Shown piece by piece: positions 47,291 to 59,563 of a stretch of 64,000 bases of DNA; position 1 is the first letter of the stretch; each line of letters starts with the position of its first letter. The stretch is from assembly GCA_021234155.1 (NCBI GenBank), contig JAJEKV010000034.1:4914028-4978027 (forward strand), given 5' to 3'. The notes beneath the pieces were generated by a model, which did no database searches, was not told the DNA's origin, and saw nothing but the letters and a program-made list of their open reading frames with translations. The translations under genes were made by a program, and so were the position numbers. This DNA is from Isoetes taiwanensis (taxonomy: Eukaryota; Streptophyta; Lycopodiopsida; Isoetales; Isoetaceae).

Positions 47291-47780
47291 GTTTCCATCA
47301 ACTGTCATCGCCAACAAAATGTCCGTCCACAAAATTATTGTCATCATATCTCACAATATTTGTCGCCCGGCCCCAATTATTATTGTCTCCATGGAAGATT
47401 TGGTCCACGCTGCAATGAGGGGCCTTGTTTGTGGGAGGGGAGGAGGGTAAAGGGGTTGCTAAAACGAAGGTCTCCCATTTACTCTTCATGGTTTCTTGGT
47501 GAAATGTAAAAGCTCTTTCGCTGGAGTGATATGACTAAAAAGCAAAACCGCACTAACCATCATTCAATTAAATTGGGATTATGTCTTAATGTTGGGACAA
47601 ATTTCATATTGCATGTTTTTTAGTATATTCAAATTCACATTTCACCTCAAAATTATGAAAAACGTAATATCATGTTATTTACAAAATAGTCAATATTTCA
47701 CAATATAGCACCATATCATAAAAAACGTGAATAAAAAAATTACATAGTTATTCAACTTTCTTCAAGCACCCCCAATGATA
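47291..47780. other. Unassigned sequence
   Basis: No domain recognised; small frames at 47298-47489 (-) and 47189-47509 (+) overlap and look accidental. Confidence 0.5.
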
Positions 47781-50660
47781 TCATATAGCCTTCTTCCCGA
47801 CATCCCCCGAGGTATTGTAATTCTCGATTTCTAGTCGAATAGTGTTTGGAGTCCATGAGTACAAAACACTTTTCATAGTCTAGCCAAAGATCGTGATCAC
47901 TTCGGATTTCTCCTCCATCTCTTTGTCCAACAACTGAAAAGTACCTTTCTTTTATCCCATACGTTGGTCAACCATGCACTGACACCACCATTCCACTCCG
48001 CATATGGTTGAAGCATATTACCTTCTTCTTTGCAAATATCGTGATAATAACCCCAACCACACCGATATGTATCTAAATCTGCTGGCTTTTACTACCACAA
48101 ATTGGGGGCATTCCAAGTCGCTGGAAGGTTCACTAAGCATCCATGCCTAGAAACTTTGGCCTATTGTTCTTAGGACTAACATAGTGTTTGTCGAAGGAGG
48201 AGGAGTATATTGCTTGCTAATGCTACTTACAAAGGTCATCAACATCCTCAAAGACCGCTAAGGTCTTCCACCTAGTTTTAGGCAACCACCCTTCTTTCAA
48301 TTCATCCGAGGATGTGTCTATCTCCCCAACAAAGTTAATCACCTTCTTCCAAGTATAGAAGCCACCAAGGCACACGGGTTATGCCATCCGGATTGGTTTG
48401 CTTAATGCTTTATATACTCTCGGATTCCTTCCTTAGTCAATCCCAATTGCTTCACTTCTTCAAGGTTTTAGAGCTTTTTTGGGTTGACCTGGAGGTATCA
48501 TAGGCTTGCCATTCTCATCTCCTAATATATTTCCCCCTTCTCTCCACTCATCCTCAAGGGTCTCATCTTCCATTGGAAGATTGGAATCCCATCTCTCACC
48601 CAAAAAGTGAACTACTTTGAGGGCCTGGAATGACCTTCAAGATCCAATGTATAACCATCTACAAAGCGCCAATCGAAAGCACTTCTTCTTAAGAGAGAAG
48701 CTATAGGGTTTGGAGTAGTGCATTCATGCAAAGATTTCTATTAGCCTAGGAAAGTTGGTCACCGGCTCACGCTTTCCAAGAGATACAACTATATTTGCCA
48801 AATAATGCATCCACATCCTCATGGGTATGCCCGCATAAGAAACCCTAAATTAACTCTTTTTCAAATATCCCCACAAAATTAAGTAAGATAGGAAAGAAAA
48901 CATCCACCTGCTCTTATTTTGGCCAGTACAATTATCAAGTTGCAAGAGAAACCTTTTTGGGTAGATCTTGAGGTCTAGCACGCAAGTTGAAGCTCCAACA
49001 TGTTCATTAGACCCATGCTTCCTAAACTTTGCCTTTTTGAACTTTTTCATTATTGTTAGGGTTTCCATCTAACAATGCCTCTATGTAGTGCCTGGCTAGT
49101 CAGAGGGTCCTGGAGGTGACCATTGTATCCATTTTCATTTTTCTCAAACACCTCATGATACCCCCAATATGAAAATCTGGACCATCACCCCACAACTCCA
49201 AACTAAAATGGCCATAGTAGGTTTGAGTCTCCCATGCAAGATTGCCCCTACCATTGAGACCCAGAAGGGGTAGGATCTTCCACATGACTTTGGTATGTAC
49301 TTGAATGTGGGAAGACAAGTCTTTGCTGGTCCATCTTGTCATGTATAATACATAAATAGTTATTGTCTCCAATGCGAGATAAAGTCCTCCTACATCCAAT
49401 AACATGATCTACATGATAGTTGGTCGGGCATATGGTCCTTCATATGCTCCCTTTATCCTAGCCCTTGACTAGGTTGCAATGCCTTTTATCAAGAGTCTCC
49501 TTCAACTTAGCACATAAATTGCACTTTGCAAAAGTTGTTTAGTTGCTATGGGTGACATGATTGAAATGCTTCTTCCATAACCTACTAAAGCTAGGTTGGG
49601 ATATTGAAGAATTCCCAATTCAAGTTAGGAATTCACTTCTTCCAAAATACTCTTTTGAGTACAATGTGATGGCAATCTTTTCTCAACAACCGCTCTTCCC
49701 TTTTCATCCCTTCTCTTTTTGTGTGGCGCAGACTGATTGAAATCAATATATTTTTTCAAAATATCTCCTCGGCCAAGGTTCTAGCCGTTTGGGTCTAACA
49801 AACCATTATTTCCATGTAAAGCAATCCCCGTTTCCCCTCGCATTTTTTTTCCAATTATGCCATGAAGAAGTTGGAATTGCATGGATAGGTCGGCCATGCT
49901 TTTGCACATATCCATTTGCCTAGCAAAGGGTATTTTTCTCGCTTGGGTTTCTTTCATCCCAAGTGCATGCTCAAGATTGTGTACATGTAGTCCTCCTCCT
50001 CATCAACGTATATATTGAAAGTGGCTCTTGCTTCCACCAATTGTTCTATTGTAAAGAATTGCATACAAGCAACCTAACAACTGAGCCCCTAACCTTCACC
50101 ATTGTCTCACGTTTGGTGTCACTAATCAACTTGGCTCTTTTGCTAGGATAATGTCCAGCAACCTGATACTTCTCCCCTTTGCCTAGGTTTAGAGTTCCAA
50201 CCAGCAATGGATCAATATCAAGACAATCATTGTCCCCAACAACCTCGTGCTCGAAAAATATAATCCTCCACAAATTGAACACTACTTATAGGCCATGCCA
50301 TGATGCAAGGAACCTCCAATTGTTTGACACAACCAAAACATTCCTTTGTCACCCAAACCTTTTACCCTTTCCAAATGTCTTCAACATCAAATTGCAATAC
50401 CAATATTGTCTTCTTCCCCTAGCCTTTCATCATTAACAAAATTTTGACTGGGATCTCAGCAGGCTCCTTGGCCTACTATTTCCTTTGTTGCACTTTGTGC
50501 AAATTCTCTCCCTTGTTTCCTCCATTGCACCCCTACTATAGAGGACTAATTGTTTTTCTTTAACATTGTTGCTAGGAGTTGGTTTTTCATTGATATTGCT
50601 CTTTTTGTCATGTTGTACCATCTTGAGTTGGATAAGCACCATTGACCTAGGCAAATTGCA
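47781..50660 (-). pseudogene. Decayed gene with DUF7869-like domain
   Basis: Minus-strand landmarks in order: a lysine-rich N-terminal stretch (50654-50433), FNHVTHSN and FAKCNLCAKLKETLDKRHCN (about 49570-49470, a paired-cysteine segment typical before the domain), LDLKIYPKRF, LQLDNCTGQNKSRWMFSFLS (about 48960-48900), GHTHEDVDALFGKYSCISW (about 48830-48775), and GYYHDICKEEGNMLQPYAEW (about 48040-47980). DNC..NK and GHTHED(V/I)D are the hallmarks of DUF7869, a domain abundant in transposon-like genes of fungi, algae and non-seed plants; biochemical function is unknown. Many frameshifts and stops, no intact version. The first third is assigned only by position. Confidence 0.7.
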
Positions 50661-50989
50661 CCCTTTTTAGTCAATGAGTAGGAAAAAATTATTACACCAT
50701 AAGAGAAAAAAAGTAAGACATTTATGGAATATCTAGAGATAAATCAAATTTTTTAAAGCAAGAAATTCCTTGGAAATAGGTTTAATATAATAATAACAAT
50801 GGAGGTAAAAACAAATCATTTAAAACAAGAATTTTCGTTAGCAAACAAATAAGGAAATGACATTTATATAAATATATCCAAATTTTAATTATCGAAATTT
50901 GGATATATATGATTAAAAAGACATATAACCGATAAGGTAGACGTGAGAATTAATTATCCATAATAATATACCCTAGATGATATAGGTGG

Positions 50990-51075
50990 AAATTTCAGAC
51001 ACCGGGCGTGTTATTTGAGGCAATCAATTATTCACGCTTAATTTCTAATTAACCCTATATAATCAGGGTTCACGC
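50990..51075 (+). promoter_or_regulatory. Promoter-like module, copy 1
   Basis: A stretch with GCAATCAATTATTCACGCTTAA, then CCCTATATAATC (TATA-like) and CACGCC is repeated at about 52604-52685. Downstream in both is a pyrimidine-rich leader (TTCCTTCC...). The repetition suggests paired LTR ends or duplicated promoters. Confidence 0.4.
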
Positions 51076-51279
51076 CAAGCTCCATTCCTTCCAATTTTTT
51101 TTTTTCGCATTTCGCCATGAAGCGTCAGCCTCGTGGCAAACCTTCATGAAGAACCCGAGGTCTCCCCTCAAAGAGACGTCGCTTAGAAGAACCCGCCTCC
51201 CCCCCTCCCCTCCCCTCCCCCCTAGATTTTCTTTTGCCCCACTTCCTCCTCGATTCCTCCTCCGCGAAGAGGAGGAAGT

Positions 51280-51412
51280 GTGACGATTAACCATCGTGTC
51301 CGGAGCGTGATTTATTTCATCCAACCATCGCGGACTTTTCTGCTAGGGTCGCGACCTGGCCCACCACCTGCAGGCAGTGGGGTCTGAGTCCCGCCCCACC
51401 CTTAAATGTGAC
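51280..51412. repeat. Direct repeat, unit 1
   Basis: It matches 51580-51711 at about 300 bases distance. Shared features are TGAC.ATTAAC.ATCGTGTCC, CCACCACCTGCAGG and TTAAATGTGA. Between them GC-rich sequence (AGTCCCG) resembles a degenerate Pol III B-box, but no A-box is convincing. Confidence 0.75.
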
Positions 51413-51579
51413 AAAGACAAATTTGGACAACTCATGCCCTAGTGGGTGGGCAACCTGCACAGGGTTGGGGGTCAGATAGTGGTCGCCACACTCCTCAAAT
51501 CGCCCCTTGGTGATCGAAGTCGTCCGCCTCAATTCCCCCGCCAAAGCCTTCAAGGAGGGGGGGCCTTGAGGGAGGATAG

Positions 51580-51711
51580 TGACCATTAACTATCGTGTCC
51601 GAGCGCAGGATTTGGTTTCATCCCAAATCATCGTGGGCTCTTTCGCTAGGGTTGTACCGGGCCACCACCTGCAGGTAGGGGTTCAGTCCCGGCCCAGACT
51701 TTAAATGTGAT
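51580..51711. repeat. Direct repeat, unit 2
   Basis: Partner of 51280-51412. GGGGTTCAGTCCCGG (51678-51692) is the B-box-like part. Confidence 0.75.
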
Positions 51712-52603
51712 GTGAAGAGGAGGAGAGTTGGAGGAAGAGGAGGAGTTGGAGCTCTCACAGAGCACATGACCAAGCCTGCCTGTGGTTGGCTTGACCCTCA
51801 AACAAAGAATAAATCTGAAGGAGGAGGAGGAGGAGGAGATCGGAAGACGACAATTCCCACCCGTTTTGGAGTGGTTTGAGATGAACCAGGTTTGCATGTT
51901 TGCTTTTTTTTTTTTTTTTTGCACCTTTCTTTCTTTTCTAACACCTTTCTTTCTTCTTTTGCTGTATGCATGGAAGAAGAGTGATGCATCCCTAAGGCCC
52001 ATTTTTGTTTCCCTTTCATGTGTTTTGGACACGCCTCGATTTTTTCTCAAATTGTGTGAAAAGCCTCGCACAATTGCTTCAAGCCTCTAGCATCTATACA
52101 TATAAACTGTTTTAATGAAATCAAACAGGTTTTCTTCATAAACTTTGTCTTCAAAACAGTTTTCTTCAAACAGCTTTTTCCAGACATAAAATTTTTTGAA
52201 TAAAATCGACTGTATTCTCCAATTATTTTGGCTCCAAGTCGTTTCTCTAAAATTTTGTTTCTGCAAATTTTGTCTCTCTCAAACTTTGTCTCTCAAATTT
52301 TAAGTCTCAACAAAGTCTCTGAACACTATAAATCAACCACATGAGAATTCTCTCGATTCATCACAAGAACTATAGGAAATTTTCCTTATACTGACCTAAA
52401 ACAATTCCCCAACCTTACAAGTCATTTTTAGCCTTGATAATTTTGCCTTTAAAATCATTTTTTAATTTAGCCTATATAAAAAATTTCTAAATTCTATTTT
52501 TTCAATGCAATAATTGAATAAATGTCATGAGAATTTATTGCATAAAATGCAATATTCTCCATATATACCATATACATGTCGTGTCTCAAGTGAAGACTGT
52601 GAC

Positions 52604-52685
52604 GTGCGCGTGTTAATTCAAGCAATCAATTATTCACGCTTAACTTATTTCTAATTATGCCTATATAAATCCATTTCACGCCTCA
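52604..52685 (+). promoter_or_regulatory. Promoter-like module, copy 2
   Basis: Partner of 50990-51075, with GCAATCAATTATTCACGCTTAA, the TATA-like CCTATATAAATCC and CACGCC. No identified gene follows within 2 kb. Confidence 0.4.
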
Positions 52686-53320
52686 AAGTTCCTACATTTT
52701 CTTCCTTCCTTTCATACGATTTGGCTTGGCGTCATTGTTTGGATCCTCCTAAAATCTTGGTGAGCAGATTTATATTCAAAGAATGTTAGATGTTTGGTTT
52801 CGCACTTCCAACTTACTAAAAAGATCAGCCTTTTGTTCTCAGAGACCAGAGTTGAGAGGACGACCTGAGGCCCTAATTAAAACCAAAAAGCAGAGAGGAC
52901 TAAGGTCCAGCAAATCCAAAGCCTCAAATTAAAACCAAAAACGAAGTCCTCCGCTCTTCAATCCTTCCAGCCCGCACTCAAGGTTAGTTTTCATTTAGGT
53001 TTGAAATTTGATCTCAATGGCGTTTTAATCCAAGAAGACAAGCTTTTGCATTTGCTCGAAGGCAGAGGAAGCAGATGATGTTTTATGAAAACTGGAATAG
53101 TTTTTATAAACTTCATGCCGCTTTTTTGTTTCGAAAATTCTTGAGTTTCTCTTCCTGAATTAATCATGCTATTGCATGCAAGTTTCTATGATGAATAAGT
53201 GTAGTAGAAAGCATTGGGAAAATCTCAAAGATAATTTTGAAATACGCCAAGCGTTGTTCTATTCTAACTTTAATGTTGATCATTCAAAGCAGAGGGAGAA
53301 AAACCTGCATGCATAGATAA

Positions 53321-53410
53321 GTAAATAGATAAAGGCCAGTATTATGTAGATAGATATAATATAAAGGCCGTGCAATTATGTACACGCATTGCCCGCCTTT
53401 ATCTATTTAC
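53321..53410. repeat. Short inverted repeat, possible small MITE
   Basis: GTAAATAGATAAAGGC (53321-53336) is exactly complementary to GCCTTTATCTATTTAC (53395-53410), around an AT-rich centre with a third partial copy (ATATAAAGGCC at 53360). No flanking duplication was clear. Confidence 0.55.
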
Positions 53411-55046
53411 ATCTATCCATTCGTTTTTTTTCCCCTCCTCGAAATGCACGCCGAAATATATAGTTTTCCTATAAAGGCTTATCAAATGAAATGCAAAACA
53501 ATTTTTACCCCTAGTTTCAACTTTTAGTTAAATGCATGGTTCTTAGTATCTAAGTTTACAAATAAATAAATATAACATGCCAGCGTGGAATACCTGATAC
53601 TCCCCACTTCCCATTGATAGATGCCAAGTTACATTAATCACTTAAGCATGCATGAAGATTCATTGGAATTACATTTGGGGCAGTAATCACACCCCACCCA
53701 GCTTCGCCCAATTCTAGCCCGGTTGAACTGCAGCCAGCACCGGGCCCCACCGGAGCACCGCCTTGCAACCCCGAGTACTGGACTGGCGTAATGATGATGG
53801 CAAGCAGAGCCAGGGCAATGATAGATCCGGGGCTCGAGTCCCTTGCGTAATCGCATCTGGGCTGGCCCTCTTATCTAATCACTTCGTGAATGCAAACATG
53901 TACCTGATCAGAGTGAATCTCGTGATCCACAAATGAGATTCAAAATGAGGAGATGCTTCTAGTGGTTAGCCTCTATGCCCGGATGCCCCAACACTAACCA
54001 CTACCACAAAGGTATAACTATGCAAATGGAGATGGCTCAAACCAATGGAGTGTGAGGTGGACTAGGGTGGTGGGAGGTGGAGCAAAAGGGAGGCGTGGAG
54101 CTAGAGCCCGGGTTTTTATTGGTTTTACCCGATCCATCTACTATGCCCCGAATGGAAATGGAGATCGATAGCCCAAATTTTACCAAGAGGACCGGGCTTG
54201 AAACAGAAATCCGGGATTTTGTCCGGTTTATCCAGATTATATACAATTGTAATCTTTTTCCAATGAATACAACAAATTTTGTCTACTTTATATTTCTACA
54301 ATGTAATACATGTTACATACCTTTTTAAGCGGTTTTCTTGGCCATGCAAAAATGTTCCAACACTTTCTCCAACCGTGATCCCCACCGGGTGTCTGCGAGG
54401 TAAAGCTTCATCCATAGCGCAAAGAAGAATCATCGAATCCCGGACATACTTATCCCCGGAATCTATTCCATGACAGTTTGGTAAATGATCGATGGAGTCG
54501 ATCTTGTATAATCCTACTTTCCTTTCTAATTTGTAGTTAACATGAAACATTCATCTTACGACACCGCGGTAATAATTGCCTATTCATTACACCTTTATTG
54601 AAATTATTGTACAAGCTTATAGGAATGAGATGCTTACCAGACTTCAGAGAGCCATTCTTGAGTAGCCGATCTGAAGTTCTAGAAAGCATTGTGTGCTATG
54701 GAAACGCGAAAGCGGCTCCGAAAATTGAGTTACAAGAAAGCTTAGGTTAATTACATTTTAGGCGGATAAATGTAATCAATGAAAGAACACGGTAGATTGG
54801 TTTTTAAAACTCAATGAAAGAAGTCGGCCCGGACGGGTTCTTTTTCTTTGAAAGTGAATCTTCGCCATTATTATTTTTATGTGTCAAGAATATTTCGAAT
54901 CGTGATTTTGTGTTTTCTTGAAATTCAAATTTCCTCGATGCCGGTAGAAAACGCTATTTCTCGCTTGCAGAAAAAGCTATTTTCTTCGAAAGCAGCGTAA
55001 AGGCCAGATCCGAGGCCTTCCGACTCTGCATTAGGCTTACTCCGAG
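53411..55046. other. Unassigned sequence
   Basis: A GC-rich patch at 53690-53880 contains GGGGCTCGAGTCCC, which resembles a Pol III B-box, but no A-box at the usual distance is convincing. The remainder shows no domain. Confidence 0.4.
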
Positions 55047-55528
55047 ATGTCTTCTAAAACGGGTCGAGGTCGAGGCGACGGGCCGAGGGAAGTGGAAGAG
55101 GAATCCCAAAACCCTACACTTCTCAAGTTTCAGGACGTTGATCGGAATACCATGTATCATACCTCAACCCTACTCAAGGTATTTAATTTGCCACAGAATA
55201 CATTAATCGTGTGGAGAGTATTATGCTTGCATGAATTTGAGATATTTTTGCCTTCACTTTATGCTTTTGCATGAGTTTGAGTTATGCTTTGCATGAATTT
55301 TAAGTATTACCACTGCCATCGCCTGATTGGTCCATTTTTGTGGAACATAATTTTGCCTCATTGCTTTTTAGAATATACTTGATGTTAGATAGTTGGAGAT
55401 AGCAATGTTCAATGAGGTTAAATAGTGTGAAATATGGATTCATAAAGGGTATGTATCTTAAAATGTGGGATGCAAACTAATTTTAGTTTCAAATTCACGA
55501 CAACATGGTCAATAATAGGAGCTACCCA

Positions 55529-56250
55529 CACGCTGGCGTGAATTGTACTAATTTAGGTTTAAATGCACGCCAAAGCGTGATCTCTTTGTTCCTTAAAAAG
55601 TACTCTAAAAATGTTCATCTTCTTTTGCAAAGGCCCAAGAGGAAGAAACCCCCAATAATTCGGGTTCTAATCCCTTTGAAAGCAAGTAGACAACCCGGAT
55701 GCAAGATGAATGACTTCGAGGGGCGTAATGTTAAAGGATAACATTAAATTGTCAATCATCGACGGCAGCATTCTGTTGAGGCCTGTAAGGCCCCATCGGC
55801 AAAAGCGTAACAAACAGGCCAAAATGCTGCTCTATACAATCACTATGCATTATAGGAGGTGTGTCGATCTTGATGCCAATACTTCACCCGCGATTTGGCG
55901 AGATTAGTGCAACTTTGAAATGAAATGGGGAAGACATTTCTATACAAAAGGTAAGTAATTGCATTAGGATGTTAGCACTTTCATATTCACGCCAGCGCTC
56001 ATTCAATGAAACCAATTCACACGCCAGCGTGATTTCACGTACGAAACCAAATCACGCCCCGGCGTGCCTAAAATCAAACCAATCTCGGCCAAAGGAAATG
56101 TTAAAGCACGCTGGCGTGGAATTGATTTGATTTTGAAAGCATGCCCGGCGTGATTTCAATTCATTTGAAATCACCGGGCGCGGAATTCATCGATTCGAAG
56201 CACGCTGGAATCGAATTGCATTGGTATTTAATTCATTTCACGCCAGCGCT
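55529..56250. repeat. Cluster of CACGC..GCGTG inverted motifs
   Basis: About ten copies or remnants of CACGCTGGCGTG or its complement CACGCCAGCGTG occur at about 55529, 55566, 55990, 56022, 56045, 56106, 56144, 56172, 56200 and 56239. Most are flanked by AATT or ATTTCA. Some are altered in the centre (CACGCCCCGGCGTG). They fall mainly in the presumed intron after 55951. Confidence 0.75.
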
Positions 56251-58559
56251 TTGAGGCTGATCTTTTCTGTGAAATCGGCGTGTTTCTTGTCTCGATATCA
56301 TCTCAATGCCCGTACTTTTGGTACCATACGGTGGAGCAATCATACACTGCAACAACAAAGGTGGAATATGGTTGCCCATTACCCACCGCATTGGATTAAA
56401 GTCCGGAGGCTTTCAAGTCTGCTGAGCTGGACTCGCCGCATAACAATTATACGGGAGAAGAAGAAAACAGCCGTAAAATCAAAAGAAAAAAGGTGGGTGA
56501 TGACATTGGCAGATCCTTTTGAAAGCTCATCTAGCGGTGTCGTGCCCAACAGACTCGTGATAAGATTGTGTTTTGTAAGGACGCAGATGGGCAAAGTGGA
56601 ATGAATTTCAGGGACGCTTTTATGCACAAGGGAAGTCAGCCGATACTATGGGTAGGGTGCCTCTGCTGATGTAAGCATCTTTGACTTGAATGTGACAGAG
56701 ATGAGAAAAGACCTAGGGGGCTAGGGACCTTTGAGACCATTTGGGTTTTAGACCAAAGGTGCTTAAAGAAGGAAGTCTTATACAAGAAGAGTGCTTTCAC
56801 TAAGGATAGGATGTCCTTCAAGGAGTGCCGCAGCCATGTGAAGGATGTAATGACAAATGGTAAGTCACCAGTAGGATTGAAAGCCCAAAGGCTATTGGGG
56901 ATGTGGCATTATCTCAAATTGGATTGCCGGACAAATACAAGGTCGAATGATGACATCAAGAAGTTTGTATTCTGTCAAAGGACTTTCTAAAGAATTGGAA
57001 GGCTAAAATACAAAACATAAGGAGACTCTACCCCCAAGGTATCGCCGGCCGATTGAGAAGAAAAGTGGCCCTTGTGAAGAAGATTATTTGGAGAAGACGA
57101 CTTGTCTAGTATTCAGTCTCCATTGGGTACAAAAGGTCTCTTTGCCGTAATCAACTTCCGCCTTAAAAATATATCACTTTTTGTGTTGACTGGCCGGGGG
57201 TGGGAGAGGAGATATGGGCAGGAACTAAGGACTATAGCAGCTTCTTTACCACCAGATAGGATTGACAACCGAGAGGTCCTTCACTATTGTCATCGTTTGT
57301 CCTTCAGGTGAGTCACACCTGCATGCACTATCCGGGCTGCTCATTATCCGGAGGCCTCAAAGTTATTAGGAGGGATGCTATGATGTTAAGGATAATGAGT
57401 CTGCGAATTTAACTAAGATGGCACATGTGATCTTTATTATGATAGCCATGTCGCCGACGAGGAATATGATATTGCTAAGGCCAAGGGTGACAATAGCGGT
57501 GCATGGAATGTTTTCTTCTAGATGATCCACTTAAGAACTATATTCTATCATAATGGATCAGATCACCGAATCAGGATGAGTCAAGAGGATGAGGATCTGG
57601 GACCCCTCCTAAGTGGGGAAATCAAATCTGAGCTACAAACTAAGGAGAAGGCCCTTAAATAAAAAATGGATTTCCCGCTTCCATGGCTGCTTACTCAAGT
57701 CGGTGTACATTTGCTCCAATTGATACAACCTCGCTTGGAGCTTCATGTTGGAGGTTATATTGCACCCGAGGGTCTTATGGGTGTTAGAAGATGTCATCGC
57801 TTGTGAGTGATGAGCAGGCCAAAGACTTTCTTGAACCATTCTCATGCATGTGCTTGCCAAATCTCCTAAAGGCCCTTATGGCAACCTCAAATCATCGGCA
57901 GAATCAAAAGTCTCGTGAGACTTGTCCAATTCGGAAGTGGACGACGCCCGTGGAGGGACCTAGTAATCCGCTGACTGATAAGGAAAGCAATAATGAACAA
58001 ATAGTTTACTAAAGTGGCTGCTCAAAGTACCGTGTGATCGCGCTAACTTAGGGGAATATCTTTTGCCTCCCTTCGTGGTGATGCAAGCAACAATAGAGTA
58101 GATTCACAGTTAACAATGAACTAATTGGATGGAAACCGAAAATGAAGGCAACGGCAAGGCTAGTCAGTTGATTCATGTGTTTTGCAAATCAATAGTAAAA
58201 TAATGTCACCGTGAAGGATGAAAGGAACTAATAGAAAAATAACAATTCTAACAAAATCGAAAGAGCCGCTAAGATTAAAGGGTGGCTAAGGGAGAATGAT
58301 CTGGCAGATTTATGGCAAATAAACTCCAAGATGATAGGTATGGCCTTGCCCATGAAATCGCTTACACGCGTGATTTAATTTGTATTACCTTTGAATTAAA
58401 TCGTACAGTGCTTTTTGATTATTTTTCGTTGTCAACTAAATCATTTACTGAAAAGGATTTGGTTAAGACTAACTCAAATCACGTTTGGCGTTTGTATTGT
58501 TTATGTTATCATATCTTGATGACCCGGATACATGTTTGATGTTTCCTGTTTTGCATTAT

Positions 58560-59032
58560 GCTTCTAAGAAGGTTCCCGTGTTCACCTAAATGGAGTCCTT
58601 GCAAGACTTTTCCCAAAAATAAAGTGGCTAGGAGATCAGTTTCATCGCATACCCGGAGAATCAAACACCAAGTGGGATCTATCCGCTACCGCACTTGAAG
58701 GAGATGCTAGGTGAGGCATCTGTGTTATTTCGAAAGCTGGTATTTGGTCATCCATGGAACTAAGGAACATCAAGGATACTTTGGAGGCACTGGGGAAATA
58801 AGAGAGTCGAGACATTGGTTGACCTTTGGGATCGTAACAAATGTGAAGTTCACTAATCCCAAGGATCCAACAGTGCCTATCTTCATCAAACACTTGAGTA
58901 AATATGATGGACCCGAACTTGGTATCGCAGAATAAGGATGATATAATCATAAGGGATGATGATGCTCTCCGTCAGCTTCTACAATCAAACTTGGCCCCGA
59001 ATCCACCATCTTACGATCCAAAAAACTTTTAA
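58560..59032 (+). pseudogene. FCP1/NIF-like HAD segment of the second locus
   Basis: Motif I remains as LNGVLARLFPK (about 58585) with the catalytic Asp position lost or out of frame. KAGIWSSMELRNIKDTLEAL (58731-58790) matches the VGIWSS.....N strand of the family, followed by LWDRNKCEV (about 58826) and PIFIKHLSKY. The late acidic motif is IIIRDDDALRQLL (about 58942-58980) and the end is YDPKNF with a TAA at 59030. It is parallel to 17771-18620 in motif order but only distantly similar in sequence. Confidence 0.6.
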
Positions 59033-59563
59033 GCATGTATGATTTTCTCCTTCGTGAAGTTTGTGTCTATTATGCATAATTTGGCTATGGGGATGACTAA
59101 GTGAAGTGTTAGATTCATACCTTAACCGATAGAACTACCGACATGGAACCACACCTTGTTAAACACGGGAAAAACATGGATTGATCCCTTAATGTTTTAT
59201 TGAATATATGATATTTTTGTATGATATTTTGTGCCACGATCGATAATTTCGAAACCGAATTGCCTCGCAAATAATGTAATCTGCTGTTTATCAAACCTAA
59301 TATTATCATCCAAATGCTCTTTCAATTTTGGTCTCATCTATGTTAGCAACTTGCTTTTCATTTTTGCATATTTCACTGCGATATGAAACGGCCACACGGA
59401 ATCAGCGACTTTATGTTATTTTTGAAGTCCAAAAAAAAGATTAAAAAACAAAACCCCCTAGAAGACAAATAAATGGGTGGCGTGATTTTGAGTTGACATA
59501 ATCCCAATTTAATTGGATCGATGGTTGACTAACTCCGCGCCGCTGGCCCGCTGATGAAGATGA

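Larger units (their letters stand above)
55047..59032 (+). pseudogene. Second multi-exon locus ending in an FCP1-like segment
   Basis: A probable first exon (55047-55180) starts MSSKTGRGRGDGPREVEEES and ends before a GTATTTAAT-type donor. A second exon-like stretch follows TTTTGCAAAG at 55635 and ends at GTAAGT (55951). Coding-like sequence resumes at about 56240-57300 (pieces IVFCKDADGQSGMNFRDAF and KKEVLYKKSAFTKDRMSFKE), with a donor GTAAGT near 56860. The 3' end holds an FCP1-like HAD segment (58560-59032). Frames break every 100-300 bases. The middle is not recognised. The layout (acidic or charged start, intron with short inverted motifs, HAD-like end) recalls the locus at 11285-19640, but I see no direct sequence match outside the HAD part. 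Confidence 0.45.

Noticed and set aside
51782-52090. Protein gene with Glu-rich start
   Set aside because: The frame arises from GGAGGA simple repeats and a poly(T) run; an opposite-strand frame of the same length exists.
53690-53880. SINE
   Set aside because: A B-box-like GGGGCTCGAGTCCC is present, but no A-box at suitable distance, no tail and no flanking duplication.
57633-57860. Minus-strand coding exon in the second locus
   Set aside because: The frame looks protein-like, but a plus-strand frame overlaps it and no domain distinguishes them.
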